From positions 40,898,839 to 40,962,838 of the forward strand of contig OU015532.1 in the NCBI GenBank assembly GCA_907165065.1: 64,000 bases of DNA. The letters are read 5' to 3'. This document shows, piece after piece, positions 1 to 13,200 of the stretch. Positions within the stretch are counted from its first letter, which is position 1. Each line of letters starts with the position of its first letter. The DNA comes from Caprimulgus europaeus. Its lineage: Eukaryota > Chordata > Aves > Caprimulgiformes > Caprimulgidae. A model generated the notes under the pieces. That model ran no database searches. It worked only from the letters and a program-made list of their open reading frames with translations, and was not told where the DNA came from. Both the position numbers and the translations under genes were made by a program.

Positions 1-3000
1 GATTAAAAGTGAAAAAGGGAATTGTAGGTATGTGGTAATTGAGATGGACAAAGGAAGGAAATGGATATTCTGGAAAGCCAAGAAGTCAATGGGAAAGAAA
101 AGATGGCAGGGACTGGAAAGAAAAAAAAGAGGAAATCAGGGACAAAAAGGTGGTGGAGACAAACATTTAAAATGGAGATTAAAGTTTGTTCCATCGAAAA
201 GAATAGCAACTGTATAACCCTAATTGTGAAACCATGACAGCATTAAATCCTACTGCTGAGACTGATTGCTCTGGGCTTACAGATAGGTGCCTGATATTCA
301 TACTATGAGTGCTTTCTAGATCCCATCTCTCTCTTATTTTCTCTGCCCTTAAACATTGGGAAAAGACAGTTCCTCAGCTCCTAGACTTTTTCTGCCAGCG
401 GCTGCTTATTGTACACTCCTCTCTCTCAGTTAATAATCTGTAAATTAGTTGTAAACATATTAAATATTTGCGCCCCTCCTATTTCCTTCCTTCTGCTGAA
501 GTAATGGAGCATCCTTAGAGGCTGATAACTATCAGGTAAGGAGCTGCAAGTTTCTACAGATATTAATATGTACTTTTAAATCTTGAGCAACTGATAGTTG
601 TTTCTTTAATATTGCAATTTCTGCTACTCAGCTGGCTGACACATAAAATTGTTCCAACCAGTCTTGAAAGCAAGCCACACTCCAAATTCCTCCTTGAGCT
701 GCAGCTGGTTTGGTATCTACTTCGTAAACATATGATATAGTTTATTTTTGAGATTTGACAGATTAATGATATACTAGAATTTGTTACGGATTAAATATTT
801 TGGTCTCGTGCAAAAGAGTATTCAGAAAATCCTTCGTAGACCCTTAACAAGTCCTTTTTCTGGTCACGCTTAAGCTCTGGTCCATGATCTTTGTTGATGC
901 AGGAGCTGATGGCCTGTAACTCACAGGTGGTTTGGGGCATGGGAGGAAGCATCATACTGCTCATACTGCTCTCGTGCTGGTTTCCAGCTTGTGAGGAGAT
1001 GACAAACCTGCATGGAGTCTGCAGAAATGTGGAAAGTGAACAGTGAAAACAGAAAACTTAGGGAACTGCTCTTCTAGTCTACAGTACTTCTGAGCAACCT
1101 TCTCCAAGTACAGAAAACATCCCATAGTAAAACAACTCTGGGCACAGAGAACTTTCTCACCATGCAGGTGAGAGGACTGTACATTTGCAACACACATGAA
1201 ATCTGGTAGAGATAAAATGGACCACAAATCTCCACTTCAGTTAGGCTCTAAGACCATGGTGTATGTAACTGCTGGGCTTTATCCAGTGCATCAGTAACTG
1301 TAACATGAAAGAAACACAGACAAGCATTTAACTGTGAGTGCAGTGATGTAAAAAGTGGTTAATGATGCTACTAAGAAAGTAACTTCTCTACTGGGAAAGT
1401 AATACCTTTCAGTGTCAGAGCTGTGTAGTAGTTATATGCTAGATATGTACAAATGCTGATGCATACATGTAATGGATATAAATTGCTGTATTTTTCTCAG
1501 TATGATCATCATGTCCTAACAGGAATATATTCTAGTACTTTTAAACTCTTTGGTTAAATACTTGTTTTAAAATTAATTTCCCAGAAGATTCCTTCTTACT
1601 TGTGACAGGGGTAAGACAATAGACAGCAGTAGTGCCTCTGCCTCCTGTGAGTTTCCTCTCCTGCTCCACATCTCCTTCCTTCACTAACTGTACAAGTGAT
1701 GGTCTAAGACACCACTTCTCCTGCAGCGGTGTCCTCACGTAGATGAGCCAGAATACCCGTCTGACTCTGCTCTCCAATGCTGTTTTTTGTATAGAAGTAT
1801 CTATATGTCTGGGAGCAGTGAAATGGTCACAGCCAGTCCTGGTTGGGTTTCCAGCTTGCCAGAATAAGCCCAGGCTCATTTTGCCTGGCCCATTCAAAGG
1901 CTAGGCAAGCATATAAAGTTGAAAGGCACTTAGGAGGACTCTGGCTATCAGCAGTTTTGATTCGGTTCAAGACTGTGATAATAGAAATCACAAAGCTATA
2001 TTTGAACATGTAAAAAATGTTAAGTTCATCATGGAGCTTCATTTCTCCACAGCCTGGCTCTGCAGTCGGATGTCATACAGGTACCTTTGGCAAGTAACTG
2101 ATGCTTCTACAAACAGGGTTGTAATGTGAATAAGGAACCTAAGTATTAGAGGGAGAACGAGGACAAGCAAGCACTAAAGGTTGAGAATAGTTTGCTGTTT
2201 GCTGCCAGGGCAACTACAGTTAGACCTTTGAAGCAGATAGGTTATTGGCTTCATCTATTCTTAAATTACTAAAATATGAAATATAAAGAAATAAAATCAT
2301 TCCACTTGGAGCCAATGCTTTTCATTCTACAAATTGAGACCACCCAGCTTTGTACATTCAGATTTTAAATTAGATAACACTAGTTCAATTGTTAATGAGA
2401 GCCCTGGACTTTTCTTTTTTTATGGCATTCTCTGTGGAGTTACTCAGGTGGGAACAGAGTACCCTAATATAGCTGAAGGCCATACAGGTCATTCCAGATG
2501 GCTGAGTGTGCATATAATGAGGAATTAACTCTGCAGACGTGGAAGTCTGTATGCAGAATCCACCTGTTCTTCTACATGGGTTTCCTTGAGGACAAGGAAT
2601 CTCATCTTTCTTGAGATTCCTCACTTTTAGAGGGGTTTCTAGGTGAATATCTTCACTTGTGCTAATGGTCCTCTGAACTAATCAGCCTTGGGAAAGCTGC
2701 CCTGCTCTAATAACAAGTACACCAGTATTTTTAGTGTCCTATGACATGTCTTCCAAGGATAGGCAGGTCTACCCTTCCTGGTGAGGCTAAAGAAAAAAAA
2801 AAAAAGAAAAAAAAAAGAATTATTGTTCTCTGAATTAAGCTGCAAGAAGAGCTATCCAAGATGCATCTCAGAGTGTCCATGACCTGAGGCCAAAAGATGC
2901 TCTTGTGCTTCAAGTGTGGGCAGAGCTACTTTTCATGCTGGAAATGCAGATGCTATGACACAGCCTACAGTTATTGGAGCTGCTAGTATGTTATTCATTT

Positions 3001-4062
3001 GTTTTTCTGTGTTTGAAGATGGTAATTTCCACTGGGCATGCCAGGAGACATTAATGTGTTCTTTCTTTCATGCTCTTTGATTGAACAAAATCTCTGTAAA
3101 ATAAAACCAATAAACCAAATAAAACTGAACCACTGGATACTATATTCCATTCAACCTGACGTGGATTTCCTGTAGGTGCCACATAAATTTCAGTTGTCTT
3201 TCTCTGAAAAATGTATGAAAGCATCACTCTTATCTGCTTTGCACAGCTATTATGTATTTGCTTGCTTTTTCTGTTGAATGCTTTTTCTGCATTCAGGTGC
3301 ATTTCTACTACAGGTGCAGTAGTAGTCCTGGGTGACGTTTGTAGCCTTACGCATTGACCTCAAGACCTCTGCCTATCCCTGCAAATGTCCACTTCCTTCT
3401 CCCCTGCCATCCTATTACACACAATCTGGGACTGCTACTCCATGCCTCTCGCTCACCTCCCCTACCTACTGCTCACCTCTGCAGAGTGAAGATCCAGCCT
3501 TCTGCCCACATCTTGGCTTTAATCCTCTGGGAAGAAGAAATAGGAGGAGCGGGGAGCTGCTGGTGCACACATAACCTGTCAAGTGGTGGGAGTGGTCCTT
3601 TTCAGGGGGCTTCCTGCATGGCACAGGGCAGTGCCTCTTAGCAGGCAGCAGGTTTGAGTCCCTGGCCTATACGGAGGCTTTGACCAAATTGGACAGGTGT
3701 TTGCCTGCACACAGGTGGCTTTTACACACAGAGGGTTTTGCCAGGGCTCAGTTTCCCCACCATGGGAGCTGCCATCACTCTCTGCTCAGGGCAGACCCTA
3801 GGCTGCAGGTGGGGAAGAGCTGGGTTGGAAGAATCAGGCTCGAGCAGTCAGGCCCTCCATGCTTCTCCTCTGCTTAGCAGGACAGCCAAGGACTCTGCTC
3901 ACCACAGAAAAAGGGTGGTAGCAGTGCAGGATCTGAGGGGCAAGCGCAGGCTGGGAGACATTCCCAGCCAGAGGAAGGTACCACATCCCTTTTAGCTGTT
4001 GTGCTTGCCCCATAAGATCTTTCCCTGGAGCAGTCATCCTTGGTGCTCTGCCATCTTTGGCA
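1..4062. other. 5' flank of copy A, no gene recognised
   Basis: Both strands contain only short open frames without family resemblance or consistent splice sites. No cPLA2 motif (GLSGT, PVWNE, PYEVG) is present, so no further paralogue reaches into the window here. The part from about 3330 to 4030 is more GC-rich than the rest. Confidence 0.6.
2788..2819. repeat. A-rich simple tract
   Basis: Two runs of A separated by single G bases, in the 5' flank of copy A. No flanking element is recognised. Confidence 0.8.
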
Positions 4063-4127
4063 ATGGGAGGGGAATCCTTTACTTATAGAAATGAGATGGG
4101 TGGGGCCTCAGGTCATTTTATAAAATA
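4063..4127 (+). promoter_or_regulatory. Proximal promoter of copy A
   Basis: A G-rich box ATGGGAGGGGAAT (4063-4075), an AGAAAT element, a GGTGGGGC box (Sp1/KLF-type) and TATAAAATA (4119-4127) occur in that order. The same series with nearly the same spacing stands before copy B. From the TATA box, transcription would start near 4149, leaving a 5' UTR of only about 15-20 nt. Confidence 0.7.
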
Positions 4128-4165
4128 ACTTGTCGTTGACTCCTCCAGGAGTAAACCCTGCAAAC

Positions 4166-4261
4166 ATGTCTCAGGAAGTGCTGCCCATGAAGGTACCAGA
4201 AGCACTCTATCACATGAATCCAGGGAAGGCCATGATGCTATCAAATGCAAAAACACGACAG
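4166..4261 (+). CDS. PLA2G4E-like: Copy A exon 1, start codon and N-terminus
   Basis: This codes for 32 residues beginning [17 protein letters not shown] and ends in CAG before the donor GTAAGA, phase 0. The ATG at 4166 is the first one downstream of the TATA box (4119-4127) and has A at -3. An in-frame TAA at 4121 blocks any upstream extension. A CTCCAG just before (4145-4150) resembles an acceptor, so a further 5' non-coding exon is possible, but the TATA box about 30 bp upstream argues that transcription starts here. Confidence 0.75.
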
Positions 4262-7200
4262 GTAAGAAAAGACTTTAAAAGTTTGCTTAAGGTCCATCGC
4301 ATTTGACAGAAAACAAAATCCTACTTTGTGAGTGTGTTTATATACAAGCTCCAGTAGAAACTTGCTTGTCTGATGGAGTTTAAGATGAAATGTTCTGTTT
4401 GTGCCTATCAGTGGCAAAAGTCCTCCTGGCTCCACTGGACCCAAAGGTCTCAGCTTTATAGGCAAAATAAGATAAGTTAGTGTAGCAGAGGGACAGAAAA
4501 GGAAGAGGAAGTGGAAAAAAAATAACAGGGAAGGAAACAATTTTTAGGGACTGGATTATCAGCCTGTATCCAGATCCAGACTTAAAAAATCTTTTTTCTT
4601 CCATAATTAAATGTTATTTTTATTAAAAACTTAATATTTCTGTATCTATAGCAAAGTTTTGACATGTGTGTTAATGTGACAACCCCATTTTTTGTTATTG
4701 GAAAAGGGATAAGGACAGGATACAGAATAGGGATGGGGAATTTTATTTTATTTCCACATACTTATTTTTGTTCTGAATTTTCCATTTTGTTTTGCACTCT
4801 CTGGGTCATTTCAAGATTTGTGTTTAATTTAAATTGCAGTATATTATACATTTTTTGGTGTGCACTTTGACTAGACAAAGGCACATCACTTCAGGAAGTA
4901 CTCTGGAAACAGAAACAGAATACTTTCAACAATTTTTATAGGAACTGTCATTTAATGGTGTTCTCCTACAAGGCATTTCAAGAGGGGGCACCCTATGCAG
5001 TAGACGTATTTCAGAACTTCTGTTCCCTAAAAAAATTGAAATGTTAGACTGAAAATTTTACAATTGCAACCTGTTTCATGCTCTAGGTTCAAACCCAGAG
5101 AGGAGGTTCTGGGACTTTTTTTAATCAAGATTTAATACTCCTGAGAGCAGAAGCAGATTGCCAAAAGACTACATTTGAAACAAAAACCAAACCTTTATTC
5201 ACAGAATAAATGCAGAAGCCTATTTTGAGTATCTCACAGCTTTTCCTTCACTGAATCATTGAAAGGGTACCTCTGACATGGATTTTGTATCAGCATATGC
5301 TAAACCATGTGGTGGTTTGTTCATTATGCTGAGCACTGTAACGCAGCTGGGTGTAACCAACAACTCTTCTAATTGGGCTTTCAGCATAAACTATTGCGAG
5401 TAGGAATTTATTATCTACCCTGATAATGCTGCTGCTGTTGTTTTAATGTAATCATTTATCATTTCTTTCTTTCTTCAGGATGAAGACTCGGACATCAATT
5501 CACTGGGAGATGGGGGATTGCAAGGAGAAAATGAAAGAAGTACTGTACCAGACAAAAGTGATTTCAAGGTATTGTGAGCAAAAGAACTTCAAACCAAAAA
5601 GAGGGCTGAGGGGTTTTGTTTTGCTCAAAAAGGGAGAAGGCTCAGGCAGATAAATAATGATGGCATCAGTTGGAGTGTTACAAGAGAAATGTCTTTAAGT
5701 TTGTTGTTTGGATCCTTTTATTCCACTTATGTTTATGATTTTCAGAATTGCTTGTTGTATTTCTCTGTTATGTTTTATTGGGAGCCTGCAGAATATCACT
5801 GTTTTAATTCTTCACTTACTTGTAAATCAAATCCATTGGGGAGCTTTCTGTTCCATAATGCTTTTGTGACTGAAAGGGCCAAAAGTAACACTGATGCATG
5901 TTCTGCTGTAATGCCTGAAGCAGTGCAGTCTCTATCCGAGTAATTTAGGGAGGAGTCCTGGATTATAGAACCCTGATTTTTCACCATTTCTGTGCTCCAT
6001 TAGAAAAAAAACTATGACAGAGGATTCTGTGAAAGAAGTGATGCTTGAACATGCTAGAGCTATTTCTTGTGTTTGAAGATCACTCATAGGTTTATTTTTG
6101 TTAGAAATTATGGATTTTGATAGAGATTCTCATTCTGCTACTTTGCTATCTGTGCAGTAAGTACAGGCATTATTTCCCATCTGTCAGGATTAGAGAAGTT
6201 TAAATGTAACCTGCATAACAACGCTGTCCCAAGAAGTGTCTGTTTCTGAGCCAGACAATTCTATGGAATTTTGCATTATAATCCATGCAGACAAGTTATA
6301 CTGAGACAAAATGAAGCTGAAAAGGAGCTTTCTACAGTAGTTGAAGTAATACCATGAAGAGGCAAACAGGTGATCTTTGTGATAAGCGAGTTACCAGGTA
6401 GTTCTGGTACAATGTAGGCACTGAGAAATTAAAATAAATTCTTATTTACATTCACAGTATTTTTAGTTTTTCACATACACTTTTCAAAGTTTAGGTTCTG
6501 TGCTTGCCCAGTATTAGGATTTTTATTAAACAAAAAAAATCAGTGGCATTAAAATATTATACTGTATTTTCTCAGGATATATTCAATTAGTCTTGGATTT
6601 TTATGACATTTCATCTTGCAAATATTTAGCTTACAATGTCTGGTATCTCCAGCCTGCGGAAATACCGAAATTCTGGACCATCCATAGGATGAAGAATTTT
6701 GGAGATAAAAAAACAGTCCAAAAAACAATGAATTGATCAGTCTTTGGTATAATGTCTGCTCCTTACAAGGGATAAGGAACCTAAAATCATGATGAGAGAA
6801 AGCAAAAATGTTTGAACTCCTGGATTATAATTACCTATGATAATTATACGTGACAAGTAACTTCTTGTCTCCATTTCTAAATCCCACCCAATGATGTACT
6901 TGTTTTCCCATTATCTGCTCAGGGTACAGGCTTAGATCAAAGACATTTAAGGTCATGAAATTTCAAGAGTGCAGGTGTGACAGTAGTGGACCAAAATATT
7001 CAACTTATGTGTATGGGACCGTATCCTTCTTCTATTGCCCCTGTCTCTCACTGAAGGATTATTTTTCAGATTTCAAAATTCCAAAAATTAATGACCATCC
7101 ATCGGTGGTGGACTGAATTATTGTTCTTGCATCTGGTTACACAGTCACTGTTTTTTCCTCTGTGATCAGAACATAGCACTCTACCCTATGCTCTTGCATG

Positions 7201-10200
7201 ATCATGGCTTGATTACTGCAGCATACCACATGTTTATGTGAAGGATACATACATGCTTTTATCTTCTGCTCAGTTTTTGTCAAATGTAAATCTTTCGTCA
7301 CCAAAACTACCAAAAGACTTAAATATGAGAGTCTCCACCTGCTAAGAGGGATCATCTGTTAGAAACATACCACAGCATAGCCCAGCATCTGCATGTGCCT
7401 TCAGCCAACATGCTGATTTTTATCTGCATCAAGAAATCTGTACTTGGCTGGTACTTTGCCCCATGCTAAAGCAGCAAGCAGAGCCAACTCTGGTATTTTG
7501 GACATCAGTGCTTGTATTAAAATATTTAAGGATTGCAGCAGGCCTCATAAAATAATTAATATGAGGGAAGAGGAGGGGAAAAATTGGATGCATAGTTCTG
7601 AATTCAGCATGAGACATGTCTTAACAAGGGTAAGTTGCCTCATACCTCAGGTCAAGTGGCACCTCATTTCCTTGCCAGGCAAGGGTTCCTTCTTCTTGCA
7701 GAGTTTGTGCAGCTGGGAGAACATCAGCCCTTTACCTGAAGAGGGGCAGGTTAAAGTCTCACCCTTATGCAAAGCATGAGCTCTGGTTTCTGCTGGGTTT
7801 TGGAAGCTGGAGGCAGCCCCTGAGATTATGGGAAGAGTGAGGAGCTGCCACACTGCACAGCGAGGTTGGGAGGAGATTGTTGCCTCTGACACAGGTGGGA
7901 CTCCATCATGTGAAACAGGAGCTGAGGCAGCAGGAGGGCTGGGTCCCCACTGGTGCCAGATATGGGGTCTACTACAAGGGCAAGAGCCTGCTGTTGGGAG
8001 CAGCACCAGACCCAGGCTCAGCAGCAACTGGAAAGGCAGGAGGTCACAGCTCCTGAGCCACCTCCAGCCCCATGGTGCTTGCAGGAGCGTGGCACTGCTC
8101 AGCTGCAGGAGCTGTTCTGAGTCCAGGTGCCTTCCCTGCCACCCGGAGTGGTGGTATGAGGATGCCTAAAATATAGGCTGTTGAAATGACATGCTTCAGC
8201 GTGCTTCCCACCTCAACAATGAACTTTGCAAAGTCAAAACAGGCCACTTCCCATCAGCTCGTGACTTTGATACATGGTTTGTCTTATCCACATTTGACAT
8301 AACACATGTAAAACATCTGTGTCTGAGATAGACCTCTAGATTCCTTTGAGAATCAATAGTCAGATATTTTCAGGGTGTGATGCATGTCCTGTGGTAACAT
8401 CAACCTTAGGATGAGACTCCAGAAATGCCTAATAGCTGTCAGATGTAAACAACTATTTTACAGCTAGCTGGAATTAGGTGTGATGAGTCTCAACCCTCAG
8501 ACAGTTAATACTCAGTCTGGTTTCTTTCTCTTGTATTTGTTCCGGTTGGGAGGGACAAAGTAGTATAAGAACACTCTGTTCATGTATGGACTATCCTATC
8601 CACCTGGATACAGTTCTACACATGGAAATAATTTTGAACATACAGTTGAATGGTCTGTGTTTTCAAATGGACCTCTTTTTCAAAATCAGAAAAAATCCAT
8701 TTGTTAAACATCTGGAAACACTAAAAGATGGAGAACAATGTTAACAGGACTGAAAGAGCTATGCAACTAGCCTGTATTATCAGTCAAATAAGAAATCTCT
8801 GCACAAGCTGGGATCAATATGCACTGGGAGTGTCCATGTTGTGTTGACCAATATTTGAAGTTGTGCTTTTTTGGAAATGTGTTTCAAGCATGCTATCGTG
8901 TGCACAGTCTTATTCCTTGAAAGTGTTCAGAGTCTCATGAGGGATATGTGTATGAGGAAGCAATGATCTAAAGGACACAATTCTTGCATATACCTGTCAT
9001 GCTCCTGTGGACACAGACAAATTTTCCCTGCTGAAACCAGAGTTACTGCGGCCATATGTAAGAAAGGAGTGTTTCCATCCAGCTGTGGGATTTTTTTAAT
9101 TCACTGTTTTTCAAAGAAGACTTCTGCTAATTCTGGTGAAAAGGTGGTCTGATCAGAAGAAGTTATGATGTTAGTAATAAAAAGCATGAAACACTTGGCT
9201 TGTGAAAACCAGCCAGTGGCAGTAATGGTCCTCAGCACCCCCCAAGGCCCCACACAGCCTCACAGCTGTAGATGGAGGTGCCATAGCCCCAGCACCTGGA
9301 GAAGGTGAAGGAAGGAAGCAATTAGAGCAGCTGCTTTTCCAGCATGGAGCCTGGATTTGTCAAGAATGAGGAAGAGCTTCAGAGACATGGCCAAATGCAG
9401 CAACCAATCATAATCAGCCCGGACAGTGTGCCATGGTGGGGTCCCCTGGCACATCCCACAGCAGTGAGAGATGGGATCCAGCAGGCTGGGGCAGGGCTTG
9501 GCTGGGTGATGTTCACAGCCTGAAGCATCCTGATTACAACTGGCAAACACCTGAGGATACACATGCTCTAAGGAGACCTGACTCTCAGACAGCTCAAGGT
9601 AGACACTTCTTCACACACACCTCCAGCTCTAGATTCATCATCATCAGCAAAGTATTTTAATTCTTTTGATTTGGTCCCTGGCTACCATCTAGTTAAATTG
9701 GCACCTTTTGAAGAAAGGAGTGAAGAAAGGAGTACCCCGGTGACATCCTGTGGGTGATTTAATCTCAGCAGAATGCTTCTCCAGGCCAGGAATGCAAGGA
9801 GACCTTAGTCAAGGTAGGGAAACAATCTTTGCCAGGAAAGGCTGCTGTGCCAGTAGATGACATAGAAACAGATACAGGCATTATTATTGGGTGACTGCAG
9901 GAAAAAAATGTGGGCGGAGAGGGAGGTCTTTTAATTCTTTACATAGATAACAGAGGTTTTTTCATTTTGGTCTGTGGAAATGGCCTTTTTCAACCATTCA
10001 AAAAGTAATTGATTGTCCTCAATACATTTTTCAATCTTGTCTGATCTTTGCAGGATGGCTTGTGGAGTAGCATGCAGTATGGTTGCACTGAAATAGGTAA
10101 TGGTACCAGCACATGGTGGCACATAATTTTCTCTGCTTCCTCATCATAATTTTTCATCCAGCATAACAAAGGCCACCTCCTCATGAGACCAGATGGAAGG

Positions 10201-13200
10201 CATTCCACATTTTGTGTAGAAAAGCAACAGCTGAGCACCTGCTTGGAGAACAGTTGCGTTTTGGTGATGCTGCAATTTTCACCACACACTCCGAAGATGA
10301 ATTTCAGGATCTCTGCATTATTTTTCTGTTAGTTTATAATTGCTTTGAAATAAATACCAGTGTAAAAAAGGCAACAATCAAGACTGAGAATGTGTTGGTT
10401 GCCCCTGGAGGGTCAGGACTAAATTCACTCTGGATCACTGTTGTTAGATGACTGCTCTGTTTTGGGAAAGCAGCTACAATATTCTGCTAACTGACTGTAC
10501 ATCTGAGTTAAAGCAAGAAGCTAACACTCCAAAACCAAATATGCATTGACTTGGCATACATTTGACTGTACTGTTGTGGAATTGTGAGACTGGAGTACCC
10601 TGCTGTAGCCATGGTGGAGTGGTGAACGTCTGTACCATTGATATCACAGGCTGGGAAGATGCTGCTAGCTATAGCCCATGCTGGAAGAGTCTGTTAGATG
10701 AAGAATCCTAGGGGCTGAAGAAAGGTATTGAGAGAAAAACAAGTATAAAAAGGTATAGAAGAATAGCCATCCTCTGGTCTCATGGACTCTTGTCTCATTA
10801 AGGAGTACTGTCATTTTGGACCTCCACAGCCATTTGTGATTTGGCAGGATGTATTATACAGCTAAACTAGTGGAGTAATTTACAGCAGTGTTTCTTGAAA
10901 TGGATGCATGCCACACATACTTATATCTGAATAAGTGTGACTTTAAAGAGGGCTGGGATAGACATAGGATGCACAAATCTGCCTGGAATGCAGACAAGCT
11001 GCATCCCCAGAGTCCTCAGGACAGAAAAACTTCTGTTTTCAAATTCTTACTCAGCCGGCTGAGAGAAAGTTGGTATCATTTACAAGACAGAGGAATCCTT
11101 TACTTCCACCAACACAGTAACTTGATGTCAAGTGTCACACCATGTTATTCTTTTTTATGGGAATTGGTGGAATATTGGAAGAAGAGACTATGAGGTCTGC
11201 TCTACCTTTGATGGAGCTGTTTGGAATATCCCAGTACAACTTAATTTCCCTGGGAGTACAGAGAAAGCAGCAGTGTACACCCTGCTCATGCACTGGCATC
11301 GCAGCGTGCTATATTGCGTGCAGCTGTGTTACGCACGTGTGTACGTGAAGCACACAAGCACAATTTGACAAGCCAACAGTGAAACAGTCACAGAGTGACT
11401 ACATCAGTCTTGATTTTACCAAAAGCAAAGCTACAATAGGATAGCACTAAATGATTGTTTGTAGCATGTACTTGTTAGCCCCATGGCAGGATGGTGCTTG
11501 GGGGTATTCCACCATTCAAGGCTGTGGTGGAAAACTCTCTGTATGTGGAACATCACAACATAGCAGTAGCCTTTTTTTATTAAAGAGATCATAATGGCTT
11601 TTAAGTAAACAAAATAACAGAATTCTATCCTTTGCTTTATGCACGCGTAGTTGCTATCTTCTTTGTTTGTATAATCAGACCCTAGCACGTAATGTTATGG
11701 TTGTCACAGTTGCTATCTAAATACAGTTCTTTTGTTTATTATGTTACTGGAATTAATTAAAATAGTAAATCCTCCTGGGAGCAGTAGAACTAGCAAGGCC
11801 TGATCACTGGATGATTTCTGTTCTTCCTTTGTCTTCACTACTCCAAACAGCAGGTGCCAGGGCCTCCAGGATGGCCAACGCCTGGCTGTGCCTCTTGCTT
11901 GGGTAACTGGCTGGTGGCATCTGCCTCCCCCAGTGCAAGCACAGGTTTCTGAAGCTTCTATGAAGCCACTGATTTTTTTTTTTTTTTAATTATTTTATTT
12001 TTTTGTGGAACTTCACAAATCGGAGAATTGATTTCCCTGTGCCAGGTGGGGAAATTTGTCTAACATCTTAGAAAGTCTCCTGGGAACCAGGAGACAGGTG
12101 ATCAGATAGCAGAAACTGTGTAACACTAATTTTAAAAACCCCAACCCACCACACTTCCTTAATATCTCCTATCTAAGAATCTCAAACTGCTTTGCGAATA
12201 TTGAATCCATTGGTTCTCACTCAAGCAATGCCATTTGCCTGAAGAAGTGTAGCTGGAGCTGATCCAGGAGCTCTCAGCACCTTGAGCAACCTCTGGAGAT
12301 AAATGGCTGCAAGAATTGCCCCATGCTTATGCAGATCCTACGAAACAATGAGTTTCTGCCTTCTAGGGCATATGCTGAGGTGCCCAAGCTCATTCCTAAC
12401 ATGTGAGTGTGATGATCCACCTCTGTTAATTACCCAGCTGAGAAAAAGGGTTTATTAACTGGGTGGAGAACTGTATTAATATGGCAATACTGTTTCTGAA
12501 CCAGTGTCCTTGCATGGGGTGGCTCTGAGGACATACCCCTTCATCAGTTGTTCTTTGCAAATTTTGCAGCTCCTGTTAGGCTTTTTCTCCTTTGAGAACA
12601 CTTGACATAGAAGGGCGATGTATTGCTGAGGGTGTGTGTCATGAAGAAGTACTAAAAAAGGAAGAAAATAAAGAATTCTTGAGGCACATACAGGAGGGGT
12701 GAAAGCAGGAACCCTTTTTAAGATCTCAGCAAAAACATTATAACATAGCATGATGTTATTAGGAGAGAGAAGAGAGAATTTTAAACACACATTGAAGAAA
12801 TAATTTGTTGTGACATAGGAAGCCAAATTGTTTTCCCATCTGAAAATAAGGTTCTTTTTGCTCATTTCTCCTTTTTTTTTAAAAAACAAAAAAATTAGCA
12901 ACATTACACATATTGTTTTAAGTGTGGTTCTTCCATATTCTCTTTATCTGCCTTAACATCTATTTTGTCTGACTGTTTATAGTCACTCTAGGAAGTCTCT
13001 GAAGTGCTATAGAAATAGAAGGATGCTCCTAAATGAGAGGAAATCAGTTGATAAAAATAGCAGTTGTCAGAAGAATGATTTGGAGGGCTCTGCTGTAACC
13101 ACTTATGCAGGTGGAATTGTTCCTAGGAGTGTGAGGAAATGACCATGTGTCACAGGAAATGCTGATTTATTTATTGGCTTTGTCAGAGTAGGCTTTTGCA

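Noticed and set aside
3612-3666. tRNA-like A and B boxes (TGGCACAGGGCAG and GGTTTGAGTCCC)
   Set aside because: The spacing is roughly right, but no cloverleaf stems pair convincingly, there is no terminator and no known SINE tail. Treated as chance or a very old tRNA-derived SINE.
7647-8169. Overlapping open frames on both strands in a GC-rich stretch of copy A intron 2
   Set aside because: Open on both strands because of base composition. No domain or homologue is recognised.
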